Shown: positions 34,232-41,561, counted from the first letter of the stretch. The stretch is DNA of 64,000 nt from Oceanicola sp. D3 (GCF_006351965.1 NZ_CP040932.1:3472001-3536000); one strand, 5' to 3'. Notes: generated by a model from the letters alone, not told the origin. Program-made: numbers and translations.

Positions 34232-34953
34232 GGGAAGACCGAACCGAGCCACTTTGGGCGACTGGACCTGCTGAAATTTTGCGTCATGGAGTTGCGCTAC
34301 TGGCAGAGGACTCCGACGCCAACCGACGTCTGGCAATGATAGCTATCGACAATGCGGTCGAACTCATGCTGGAGACCTTTATTGAGCTGCCAAAGCGAAT
34401 TAACGGACTAAGCTTATCTAGAAAATTAAAGTCGGAAATTACCTCGAATTTCCCGTCCCTCTTGGATGGCGTTGAAGAGCATGCGCAAGAAAGGATCTCT
34501 GGACTCGACTTGGGAGAAATTGAATGGTTTCACGGATTGAGGAATCGACTTTATCACAAAGGCAATGGACTCACCATCGAGCGAAGAAAAGTGGAGGTTT
34601 ACGCTGAACTGGCAAAGACACTTTTCTCCCAACTATTTTTGGTGGAAATCGAGCTCGACGAGAAAATGGAGATGGACGTTCTAGGAAAGTTCATAGCAAG
34701 CTGGACTCGACTTGAGCGGTCAGTCAGGAAGCTAGATAATGAAGATAGAGCGCAACCGTTTTCTAACTCATTGTCGTTTTTGAAATACAGCAAGGTCATC
34801 TCACAAAAGCAATTTGACACCGCGCTTCGCCTTCGGAACGTTAGGAATGAGGTACTTCATGGCCCAGAGGAATATCCGAAAGCGATTACTCCACAAGCAC
34901 TAAAGGAACTGAGTGAACTCGTGGAGCAAATGGAAGGCCTGATCGAAAAATGA
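34228..34953 (+). CDS. double-HEPN-motif protein nested in the AAA+ operon
   Basis: The 241-residue product has two copies of the HEPN-type RNxxxH motif: RNRLYH at 105-110 and RNEVLH at 206-211, each at the end of a helical unit of roughly 100 residues. HEPN proteins are often metal-independent RNases in toxin-antitoxin and phage-defence systems; that function here is inference. The DNA is plainly AT-richer than both neighbours, with different codon use. Yet the GTG start overlaps the AAA+ stop by 4 bp and its stop overlaps the next ATG by 4 bp. Confidence 0.75.
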   Translation: MREDRTEPLWATGPAEILRHGVALLAEDSDANRRLAMIAIDNAVELMLETFIELPKRINGLSLSRKLKSEITSNFPSLLDGVEEHAQERISGLDLGEIEWFHGLRNRLYHKGNGLTIERRKVEVYAELAKTLFSQLFLVEIELDEKMEMDVLGKFIASWTRLERSVRKLDNEDRAQPFSNSLSFLKYSKVISQKQFDTALRLRNVRNEVLHGPEEYPKAITPQALKELSELVEQMEGLIEK

Positions 34954-36308
34954 AACGCCTCATCTCCCGCGGCCTGATGTTCGGCAATCTGATCGAGGTG
35001 GCCTCCCCTGCCCTGATCGACCGTTACAACCGGGCGCTCCACAAGCTCACCGGCAAGCGCACCGAGTTGCCTGACTTCCATGTCGATATCTCCGGCTTCT
35101 CGCCGGAAATCGCCTTCGAGTTCGATGACCTGCTCTATCTCAACCCCAACGGGGTGAACCGTCAGTTCATTCTGCTGACCACGGCGCAGAAGACCGCGCC
35201 TCTGCTCAACGCCAAGTTCTCCATGAGCCGCGGCATCCTGCGGCAGTTCATCGAGGAGAACGAGAGCCAGCTTTTTGCGCTCACCTCGCGTGATGCGGTG
35301 CTGGGGGAGCTGGATAACACCGTGTTTGAGGTGAACACCCCGGCGCGGCTGTTCGACATCAAGAAGATCACCGTGCGGGCCGATACCACCTCGGGGCATG
35401 TGGAGCAGGCCGAGGCGCTGAGTGAGAAGATCAGCACCTTCAAGACCAAGCCGGATGCGTGGTGGGATGATGTGCTGATTGCCGAGATGATCGGGCTGGC
35501 CAAACAGACCGGCGATGTGACGCGAAACCCGGTGACGTTCAAGGCGCCGAGCTTCACGCAGGGCAACTTCTGGACGGCGCATTTTGGCGGGCTCTACATT
35601 TTCCGCAATGTGGAGCACCCGGCGGTGATTTGCTGCGGCGAGAAGGAGAAACTGGGCAAGGTGCCCTCGCCCTTTGTCTTCGACCTTGAGGATCGGGCCG
35701 GGATTGCGAAGTTTCTGGAGTTGAACGGGCTGGTGGAGCCGATCGTGAAGGCGAAGGGCACCGATGCGACGGCGATCCTGAAGCAGAAGATGGATTTCAT
35801 CCTCGTCGATGTGGCGGCGACGCTGGGCAAGGATGTGCCTTCGCGCTCACGGGGGGATTTGCGCAAGCTGGCGCAGGTGCTGGGCTCGGCGCTGCCGCCG
35901 GAGTTTCATGCGCTGAACGAGCTGGTGCGTTGGGCCGAGCAGGGCGGGAAGTGGCCGAAGATCACATCGAGCCATCCGGCCTATTTTTACACGCTGCGCG
36001 CCACCAACCACCCCGACCGCGACCTGATCAACCAGTTGCTCACCGAGCTTTCGCGGCTTGACGTGCGCCAGCTCTTCATCTGCCACAAGGAGCTGTTTTA
36101 TGCGCTCTACCGGGCGTGGCCGGACAGCAAGAAGGAATTTGTGGCCGATTTCCTCGCCCGCGAATACGCGGTGGACAAGGAGGGGGCGCGGGCGGCACTC
36201 TTCGGGACCGGGGAAGACGCGATGGAAGAGCCAAGCCCACCGCCCGCGCAAAGGGTGAGCGATGAGCGCATCCGCATCGTCGGACCGTGGGGCGCGATCA
36301 GGAGGTAA
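34950..36308 (+). CDS. DUF6638-like protein
   Basis: The 452-residue protein begins MKRLISRGLMFGNLIEVASPALIDRYN and has no signal or membrane segment. Overall it matches my memory of the Rhodobacterales family DUF6638, which has no known function; that label is from recall, not a search. Notable segments are GFSPEIAFEFDDLLYLNPNGVNRQFIL and WWDDVLIAEMIGLAKQTGDVTRNPV. GC-rich, like the AAA+ gene and unlike the HEPN gene between them. The ATG overlaps the HEPN stop. Confidence 0.75.
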   Translation: MKRLISRGLMFGNLIEVASPALIDRYNRALHKLTGKRTELPDFHVDISGFSPEIAFEFDDLLYLNPNGVNRQFILLTTAQKTAPLLNAKFSMSRGILRQFIEENESQLFALTSRDAVLGELDNTVFEVNTPARLFDIKKITVRADTTSGHVEQAEALSEKISTFKTKPDAWWDDVLIAEMIGLAKQTGDVTRNPVTFKAPSFTQGNFWTAHFGGLYIFRNVEHPAVICCGEKEKLGKVPSPFVFDLEDRAGIAKFLELNGLVEPIVKAKGTDATAILKQKMDFILVDVAATLGKDVPSRSRGDLRKLAQVLGSALPPEFHALNELVRWAEQGGKWPKITSSHPAYFYTLRATNHPDRDLINQLLTELSRLDVRQLFICHKELFYALYRAWPDSKKEFVADFLAREYAVDKEGARAALFGTGEDAMEEPSPPPAQRVSDERIRIVGPWGAIRR

Positions 36309-36311
36309 GGC

Positions 36312-36587
36312 ATGGGGTTGATACGGCTTGTTGTGGTGGGGTTCATCGTTTTGACGGTGATCTACTTCTGCATCTCGATCTATTCGCGCTCGGTGCGGCG
36401 CGAGAAGCTGGAAGAGGCCTGGGCAGAGGATCACCCCAGCGGGGGTGACGATGCCGCGCGCAGTGCCTATATCGAGAAGGGAATGGCCGAGTATCACTCG
36501 GGGCTGCGCAAGAAGCTGATCTTGCTGGTCTATGTCATCCCGGTGATCGTCGTGGTGACGATCCTGTGGTTTACCAACGCCAACTGA
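36312..36587 (+). CDS. small two-helix membrane protein
   Basis: The 91-residue protein has hydrophobic helices at residues 3-23 and 68-88 with a charged loop between them (RSVRREKLEEAWAEDHPSGGDD). It starts 3 bp after the preceding stop. No family recognised. Its position between the DUF6638-like and DUF1523 genes suggests it belongs to the same functional unit at the membrane. Confidence 0.75.
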   Translation: MGLIRLVVVGFIVLTVIYFCISIYSRSVRREKLEEAWAEDHPSGGDDAARSAYIEKGMAEYHSGLRKKLILLVYVIPVIVVVTILWFTNAN

Positions 36588-36595
36588 GGGGCAAC

Positions 36596-37285
36596 ATGCG
36601 GATTTTGTGGCGAGCGATCAAATGGGCTTTCATCACCATGATCGCGCTGATCTTCCTTTACGTGCTGCCCCAGCATGACGTGGTGAGAATTACCGGCACC
36701 GAGGTGATCCGGCAGGATTTTTCGGGCTTCAACCGGATGTTCTATGCGCAGGCCGACAGCGGGGCCACGGAGATGGCCACCCGCGATGTGCGGTTTATCC
36801 AGACAGTGAAGCAGAAGAGCTTTCTGCTCGGGTTCATCCCGCGCGACAGCTATGGCGTGATGGTCTACCGCAACGAGGATTCCGGCTGGATCTGGCCGCC
36901 CTACTTCAAGTTCGACAGCTCGGATTTGCAGGCCGATGCGGCGGAGTACATCTCGACGCAGGCCAGCCCGCAATGGGCGCTGATCACCCACTACGGCTGG
37001 CGCAACCGGTTTTTCTCGATCTACCCGAACGCGATTGGCATCAAGCCGATCGACGGGCCGGAGCATTACTCGATCCCGTGGTTCAACATCTCGTTCTTCG
37101 TGCTGCTGGGGATCGCGCTGCTCTTCATCCGGGCGATGTGGCGGCAGTTCCGCGAGCGCGCGCTGGACCCGACGCTGGATGCGGCGGAGGACCGGTGGGA
37201 CCGGGTTGAGGCGGCGGCGAATGAGAAGAAAGCCGGGTGGCGGCGGTGGCTGGGGACTTGGAAGAGCAAGCCGCCGCGGTATTGA
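36596..37285 (+). CDS. DUF1523 family membrane protein
   Basis: The start was set at ATG 36596 (MRILWRAIKWAFITMIALIFLY) with GAGGGG upstream, giving 229 residues. An N-terminal helix, a periplasmic-type domain with YVLPQHDVVRITGTEV, VMVYRNEDSGWIWPPYFKFDSSDLQ and HYGWRNRFFSIYPNAIGIKPIDGP, and a second helix near 163-184 match DUF1523. The family is common in alphaproteobacteria and has no established function. It is the last member of the overlapping plus-strand operon. Confidence 0.85.
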   Translation: MRILWRAIKWAFITMIALIFLYVLPQHDVVRITGTEVIRQDFSGFNRMFYAQADSGATEMATRDVRFIQTVKQKSFLLGFIPRDSYGVMVYRNEDSGWIWPPYFKFDSSDLQADAAEYISTQASPQWALITHYGWRNRFFSIYPNAIGIKPIDGPEHYSIPWFNISFFVLLGIALLFIRAMWRQFRERALDPTLDAAEDRWDRVEAAANEKKAGWRRWLGTWKSKPPRY

Positions 37286-37289
37286 GGGC

Positions 37290-37697
37290 GTGCTGGCGGG
37301 ACGCAACTGGAGCAAGGCGGGCGGGGCATCCGGCACCGCGATTGCGAGCCTGGTTGAAACCTGCAAGTACCCCTTGCCCAACGACTACCTATGGTTCCTG
37401 CGCCTCTCCAATGGAGGCGATGGCCCGCTCTCTGTCGATCCCCTCTGGCTCTGCATCTATAGCGCTGAGTCGGTCGAAGACTATGCACGCAGTGGCTTGG
37501 AGGAAGAACACCATCCGGGGCTCTTCGTGATCGGCAGCAACAGCGGTGGCGAATACATCGCCTTCGACTTCCGCGATGACGGGGAAGGCAAGCTCGTATA
37601 CTTCGACGGTGTGGCCGGCGAAGAGAGTTCCGAGCCACTCGCGGAGAGTTTTTCGGATCTGATCAGTCTACTTGAAGCAGAAGACTCCACGCCGTGA
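37290..37697 (+). CDS. SMI1/KNR4 (SUKH) family protein
   Basis: The product, from GTG 37290, is 135 residues. No ATG exists in the right place, and the ribosome-binding GAGGG is rather close, so the start is uncertain. The NWSKAGGAS N-terminus, LPNDYLWFLRLSNGGDGPL, and GLFVIGSNSGGEYIAFDFRDD are classic SUKH motifs. SUKH proteins often act as immunity proteins against polymorphic toxins, and a toxin array lies 1.3 kb away. Whether it protects against one of those toxins is unknown. Confidence 0.8.
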   Translation: MLAGRNWSKAGGASGTAIASLVETCKYPLPNDYLWFLRLSNGGDGPLSVDPLWLCIYSAESVEDYARSGLEEEHHPGLFVIGSNSGGEYIAFDFRDDGEGKLVYFDGVAGEESSEPLAESFSDLISLLEAEDSTP

Positions 37698-37761
37698 GTT
37701 CGCCGTGGATCCAAGGGCCGCGGTGCCGCACAGTCACCTTGACTCGGCGCTGGTGCAAACC

Positions 37762-38079
37762 TCAGCGGATCCTCCAGCCTTCCCTTTCGGGTCCAAGCTG
37801 CGCGGTTTGGCCCGGCAAAAGACCCTGCACAGGCTTCGGCACGTCGAATTCCCGAAACGCCTCGCGCACCCCGACAACACCGGCATCGGGTGGATCTTCG
37901 CCCGCATGGGCCACGACTCCGCACAGGAACTGCCAGTCCCCGTCAGCGTCACGCACGACCTGCCCCAAGGGGCGTTCGCGCCGGAGCAAGCAGCCGCAGA
38001 TGACGGCGGCCTCATCGGGTTGCTGATCACTCACGTCCGCGCCTCCGTCATACAGCGTCATGTCACGGCAAAGCTGCAA
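37762..38079 (-). CDS. DUF2185-like small protein
   Basis: The 105-residue product (possibly starting at ATG 38061 instead) has CGCLLRRERPLGQVVRDADGDWQFLCG followed by an acidic DPPDAGVVGV. The RERP...DGDWQFLCG pattern is that of DUF2185-type proteins, a fold related to immunity protein family Imm33. It is convergent with the SUKH gene and downstream of hsp20 beyond a terminator. The overlapping plus-strand frame is less protein-like. Confidence 0.6.
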   Translation of the reverse strand: MQLCRDMTLYDGGADVSDQQPDEAAVICGCLLRRERPLGQVVRDADGDWQFLCGVVAHAGEDPPDAGVVGVREAFREFDVPKPVQGLLPGQTAQLGPEREGWRIR

Positions 38080-38134
38080 CGCAACCTCTGCGACCGCAAC
38101 CTTACAGCGCCGGCTTTACCATCAACACGAAAAA

Positions 38135-38158
38135 GGCGCGCGAGTTTCCCCGCGCGCC
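38135..38158 (-). terminator. terminator of hsp20
   Basis: An 8-bp GC stem (GGCGCGCG/CGCGCGCC) with an 8-nt loop is followed on the minus strand by five T. It starts 26 bp after the hsp20 stop. Confidence 0.85.
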
Positions 38159-38184
38159 GCCCTCTTCTCAGACGAACCGAAGGC

Positions 38185-38652
38185 TTAGGCCTCGACGGTC
38201 TCTTTCTGCGCCTCGATGGTCTTCTGTGACCCACCGGCAATCTCAATGCGGCGGGGCTTCAGCGCCTCGGGGATTTCGCGCACGAGGTCGATATGCAGCA
38301 TGCCATCGGCGTGGGTTGCGCCCGTCACCTTGACGTGGTCGGCAAGGGTAAACCGGCGCTCGAAGGCGCGGGTGGCGATACCACGGTGCAAGTAGGTTTT
38401 GCCCTCGTCATTATCGGCTTTCTTGGCCGAAACGATCAGGGCGCCTTCCTTCACTTCGACGTTCAGCTCAGCCTCCGAAAAGCCCGCCACGGCGATCGAG
38501 ATGCGGTAGTCGTTCTCGTCGACTTTCTCGATGTTGTAGGGCGGGTAGGTCGGCTGGGTGCCGTCTGCGGTGAGGGCGCGGTCCATCAGGTCGGCGAAGC
38601 GATCAAAGCCGACGGTGGCGCGGTAGAGGGGGGAAAGGTCGTAGTTACGCAT
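38185..38652 (-). CDS. Hsp20 (alpha-crystallin) small heat-shock protein
   Basis: Small heat-shock proteins bind unfolding proteins and hand them to DnaK/ClpB. The 155-residue protein is of the IbpA type: N-terminal DLSPLYRATVGFDRFADLMDRAL, the crystallin domain with YPPYNIEKVDENDYRISIAVAGFSE, and the late YLHRGIATRAFERRFTLADHV. It has its own sigma32-type promoter, a 5' leader ending in a ROSE-like hairpin that hides the ribosome-binding site, and a terminator, so it is a single-gene heat-shock unit. Confidence 0.95.
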   Translation of the reverse strand: MRNYDLSPLYRATVGFDRFADLMDRALTADGTQPTYPPYNIEKVDENDYRISIAVAGFSEAELNVEVKEGALIVSAKKADNDEGKTYLHRGIATRAFERRFTLADHVKVTGATHADGMLHIDLVREIPEALKPRRIEIAGGSQKTIEAQKETVEA

Positions 38653-38655
38653 GGG

Positions 38656-38674
38656 TATCCTCCATTGAGCGATA
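38656..38674 (-). promoter_or_regulatory. ROSE-like RNA thermometer hairpin
   Basis: In the transcript UAUCGCU can pair with AGGAUA across a CAAUGG loop, leaving one C bulged and a G opposite G. This is the UYGCU/AGGA pairing that defines the 3' hairpin of ROSE thermometers in small heat-shock genes of alphaproteobacteria. The AGGA is the hsp20 ribosome-binding site, a few bases before the ATG. The leader of about 100 nt is also the usual ROSE size. Confidence 0.75.
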
Positions 38675-38758
38675 GATAAGCGTTTTCAGTCACATGCGCC
38701 TTCCTGCAGCGGACAGGCGCGGGGTCATGCGCGGGCCCGTCTGGCGCCCGTGCAGGAG

Positions 38759-38789
38759 ATATGTGGGGAGGGGCCAGCAGGGTTTCAAG
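38759..38789 (-). promoter_or_regulatory. sigma32 (RpoH) promoter of hsp20
   Basis: On the minus strand CTTGAAA (38789 to 38783) and CCCCACATAT (38768 to 38759) are separated by 14 bp, close to the heat-shock consensus CTTGAAA and CCCCATNT. The transcript start would lie near 38750. Confidence 0.8.
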
Positions 38790-38827
38790 GATCGCCCATG
38801 GCGGTCGCGCCGAACTATCACCCGAGT

Positions 38828-38890
38828 GCCGCCGACGCCCTCCGCTGCGCGTCCGACGGCCTCCGCCGAGCGTCCGGCGGCCTCATGAGC
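38828..38890. repeat. three imperfect 21-bp tandem units
   Basis: Units begin at 38828, 38849 and 38870, sharing the core of GCGTCCGACGGCCTCCGCCG with several differences. They lie between hsp20 and the last immunity gene. A 41-codon frame (38798-38923, plus strand) runs through them, but there is no evidence that it is translated. Confidence 0.5.
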
Positions 38891-38988
38891 GACCTCGTTG
38901 GACAGACGTCATCATACGGATGAGGCACCCTTGTGCCGGGAAACAGGAGCGCCCAAAGCGACCACATGAGGTCAGCCCGGCCATGTGA

Positions 38989-39288
38989 TCAAAGAAAATA
39001 CTCGTCGATGTCAGGCTCCTCACCGCCCTCAAACACGTAGTCGTTCAACTTCTGAATATACTGCTTCAAGCGCGCATCATTCACTTCGCCATGCCCAAAA
39101 GTCTCCATGAACTCCTCCGCCGAGAATAGTGGCTCGTCGATCTGCTCTTGCAGGCAACGTTTCAGATACTCACGCCGCTGCCCGCAAGTATTCTTTAATC
39201 TCCATGGCTCATAAATTTGTTCATCAATATATATATCGAATAGCCTCTTCAGATTTGCCTTCGCACTCGCTCGCTCCGCTCTGTTCAT
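38989..39288 (-). CDS. immunity protein, type III (cassette 5)
   Basis: The 99-residue acidic, helical protein is a paralogue of the product of 41940-42239: shared EYLKRCLQEQID, PLFSAEEFMETFGHG and a C-terminal YVFEGGEEPDIDEYFL. Its ATG overlaps by 4 bp the ancestral stop of the broken toxin module upstream (39285-39934). All immunity proteins of this array end in an aromatic-x-F-x-G-E-x-D-DYF/W type tail. It remains open although its toxin partner is broken. Confidence 0.75.
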   Translation of the reverse strand: MNRAERASAKANLKRLFDIYIDEQIYEPWRLKNTCGQRREYLKRCLQEQIDEPLFSAEEFMETFGHGEVNDARLKQYIQKLNDYVFEGGEEPDIDEYFL

Positions 39289-39934
39289 GACTTACCTTTC
39301 GAATTCGGATCCATCGTATATAGACCAAAAGTGCCGTCGGCTCGAAACATAGATATCGCGCATATATATATCAACCTTCGAAGTCTATTGCTTTTGAAAC
39401 TGAGGAGAACTTGGGGCCAATCCTTTCGTAGCCTTTAAACCGAGTGTTTACCCCGGTTCTAAATAAGTCCGAAATGGGAAACTCCACCGGAAACCCATCT
39501 AGACCTTCATATCTTGCTATCGCCGCATTATCGTGGAGCTTAGTGGACAGTTTCGTGACAATATGATCGTACGCGCGAACGAAGTCCGCAGCCGCGTTGA
39601 ACTTTGTTGCTGTACGAACTTGGGTGTGCTTTTTGCCCGTGACCGCATCAATCCTCGTCCCGGACATAGGATCAATGCCGTGCAAGATTCTGTCAAGGAG
39701 GGCTTGGTCGGTAACATCTCCTTCATGCCTCTGGGGGCCGTGAGCGCCCGGAACATCCTGCGCCAACTCGTCCAGCCTCTTCCGCCAGTACCGCGCTGAG
39801 CGTTCGACGCGGTGGCTCTTGGTCATGATCCGCTCGGCGGTTTCATCAATACTCTGCCGCAGCTTCTTCGCCAAGGCACCGATCTTCGAGAAGATCGGCT
39901 TGATCCCGTCCAGAAACGCCAGGATCTTCGCCAC
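39285..39934 (-). pseudogene. degenerate toxin module (cassette 5)
   Basis: From GTG 39934 the frame gives 187 residues (AKILAFLDGIKPIFSKIG ... KAIDFEG) and then stops at TGA 39371-39373. In the paralogue at 42236-42883 the matching codon is Gly in DFEGG. A further 2 extra bases (GCGCG) follow, after which the old C-terminus is readable in another frame (FRADGTFGLYTMDPNSKGKS) up to a TGA that overlaps the immunity ATG. The last 30 or so residues, conserved in all other modules, are therefore lost. Confidence 0.85.
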
Positions 39935-39989
39935 ATGCTGCCCGCCGGTGATCGCGGCGCGGAATTCTCAGGCGATACTGGCGCAGCGG
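39843..39989 (-). repeat. 147-bp recombination segment, cassette 5 copy
   Basis: One of five equal-length copies. It encodes the RCASIA to SIDE stretch just before the variable toxin tail. A TGA replaces a Ser codon at 39968-39970, 19 bp from the upstream edge. The stop of a type I immunity gene lies 6 bp further upstream. Confidence 0.92.
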
Positions 39990-39995
39990 ACGACT

Positions 39996-40313
39996 TTAAT
40001 CGTAGCTTCTCCAGTTTGGCGGTGTCTCCCAGTAGTCTGTAAGGTCCGTTTCCTCACCGCCCTCAAAAGCGTAGCGATAGACGCTTTCGAAGAAGGCTCG
40101 GGCGGACTCTTTGCTTGCCGGATCGCATGACGTCGTCTTGTAAAAATCTCGTTCTGTAAGGAGGTCCTTTTCAAGGGCAGTCTTGAACTCTTGCTGGAGT
40201 GCTTGCCTGTCCAGTTCGCCTAAGCTTTCCACATAATCGGGTAGCTCATCCGATATCGTCAGATTGGCATTAAAGTGCATCAGTAGTGTATAAAAGTCAG
40301 GTGAGAAGGTCAT
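39996..40313 (-). CDS. immunity protein, type I (no adjacent toxin tail of its own)
   Basis: The 105-residue protein is of the same type as the immunity protein next to the full effector (45108-45425): shared LMHFNANLTISDELPDYVESL, ELDRQALQQEFKTALEKDLLTERDFYK and the tail RYAFEGGEETDLTDYW. It follows the type IV immunity gene of cassette 4 after 22 bp rather than a toxin, so it may be a leftover that guards against a toxin no longer encoded here or against sibling strains. Confidence 0.75.
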   Translation of the reverse strand: MTFSPDFYTLLMHFNANLTISDELPDYVESLGELDRQALQQEFKTALEKDLLTERDFYKTTSCDPASKESARAFFESVYRYAFEGGEETDLTDYWETPPNWRSYD

Positions 40314-40335
40314 ATGGCGCTCGCCTCCGGTAGTA

Positions 40336-40641
40336 TCAAAATTCGTGAATATCCGGAGGGTCGGTCTCGGGGGTTTTCAAGAATTCGCAGAATGCCTCTA
40401 TGAAGCCCCGAGCAGTCTCATCGCTTGCGACTTCGCAACCCGTAAGACGCTCCAATGCAGACTTCGTGACAACGCCACTCTTAATCCAGCCGATGAGTTC
40501 CGATTGCACCAGGGCGACTGAACGCGAACCCATCGAAGCCAATATTTCTGGAAGATCTTCCACTTCTTCAACTTCGGGCCGATATGAGCCGAGGAGTGTG
40601 CGTGTGGAAGGTGATAAGGGACGCGGTTCGGAATCGTTCAT
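40336..40641 (-). CDS. immunity protein, type IV (cassette 4)
   Basis: The 101-residue protein starts 7 bp after the cassette 4 toxin stop. It shares only the general layout of the other immunity proteins (LVQSELIGWIKSGVVTKSALERLTGCEV, ARGFIEAFCEFL, acidic tail DPPDIHEF). Its distinct sequence matches the distinct tail of its toxin partner, as expected of toxin-specific immunity. Function is inferred from position. Confidence 0.7.
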   Translation of the reverse strand: MNDSEPRPLSPSTRTLLGSYRPEVEEVEDLPEILASMGSRSVALVQSELIGWIKSGVVTKSALERLTGCEVASDETARGFIEAFCEFLKTPETDPPDIHEF

Positions 40642-40648
40642 GTAGGTC

Positions 40649-41425
40649 TCATGGGTTCGGGAATAGTGTCGTTAGAAGTACTCGGCCGTTCTCTCGGCGG
40701 AACCTTGCAATAATCTCAGTGTCTGGTCCAAATGCCGTTTCGCCAATAACCGGATTTTCACCGACCTTCCCAGACAGGATGGAATAGCCACGAATTCTGT
40801 TCTGAAAATCCGGCCCAAAAACTTTTTTCATGGAGAGTGGGATTTCGTCTCGGAGCCGATTGGATGAGGCGAATTTTGCAAAGTCTGGATGTTTAAGAAC
40901 CGCTTCGTAGGCGCGCACATAGTCTGCAGGAGTGTTGAACTTCGTGGAGTGTTTGCCAACCCCTAGGATTCTCCCTTTTTCGTTTCTGCGAACAGTCCCA
41001 GTCATAGGATCCTTTCCCTCAAAGACACGTTCGTACAGCTGGATATCGGTGACGTCACCCTCATGTTTTTGCGGCCCGTGACCCTGGCCCGCCAACTCGT
41101 CCAACCTCTTCCGCCAGTACCGCGCTGATCGCTCGGCGCGGTGGCCCTTGCTCAGGATCCCTTCGACCGTTTCATCAATACTCTGCCGCAGCTTCTTCAC
41201 CAACGCACCGATCTTCGAGAAGATCGGCTTGATGCCGTCCAGAAACGCCAGGATCTTCGCCACATGCTGCCCGCCGGAGATCGCGGCGCGGATCTTGGAG
41301 GCGATACTGGCGCAGCGGGCGGCGAGGGCGGCGGCGCCGGCTCCGGCGCTCAGGGCGGCGATGATCGTGGTGATCAGCCAGATCAGCAGCTCGGGAACGA
41401 TGAACCCCAGCCCCTCGCCGATCAC
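40649..41425 (-). CDS. 5'-truncated effector fragment with toxin tail (cassette 4)
   Basis: From GTG 41425 the product is 258 residues, but the frame stays open upstream to about 41560 without a clear start. It repeats effector sequence further upstream than the other modules (DWIATSLGKLTGLEALGGVIGE), then skips 54 residues at a GVIGE microhomology, and continues IGEGLGFIVPELLIWL to a distinct tail (DEIPLSMKKVFGPDFQNRIRGY, ending TTLFPNP). It lacks the delivery N-terminus, so it is a silent or donor module. Confidence 0.8.
   Translation of the reverse strand: MIGEGLGFIVPELLIWLITTIIAALSAGAGAAALAARCASIASKIRAAISGGQHVAKILAFLDGIKPIFSKIGALVKKLRQSIDETVEGILSKGHRAERSARYWRKRLDELAGQGHGPQKHEGDVTDIQLYERVFEGKDPMTGTVRRNEKGRILGVGKHSTKFNTPADYVRAYEAVLKHPDFAKFASSNRLRDEIPLSMKKVFGPDFQNRIRGYSILSGKVGENPVIGETAFGPDTEIIARFRRENGRVLLTTLFPNP
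41172..41318 (-). repeat. 147-bp recombination segment, cassette 4 copy
   Basis: Same segment as in the full effector and without the TGA found in three other copies. Homology with the effector continues upstream to about 41510, making this the longest donor tract. Confidence 0.92.
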
Positions 41426-41561
41426 CCCGCCGAGGGCCTCCAGCCCCGTCAGCTTCCCGAGGCTCGTCGCGATCCAGTCGATGTCACCCGCGAGGAAGGC
41501 GCGCCAGATTATCGCAGCGCACTGCCTTTGCTTCGGGCTGCCCGCGCCGTTTCTTGGCGGT

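Noticed and set aside
37672-38229. 185-codon plus-strand frame overlapping the DUF2185-like gene
   Set aside because: The minus-strand product has a recognisable DGDWQFLCG motif; the plus-strand one has none and runs through the hsp20 terminator.
39362-39371. (AT)5 tract as a phase-variation switch for the cassette 5 toxin
   Set aside because: The TGA stop precedes the bulk of the tract and a separate two-base insertion lies after it, so changing the repeat number alone would not restore the frame.
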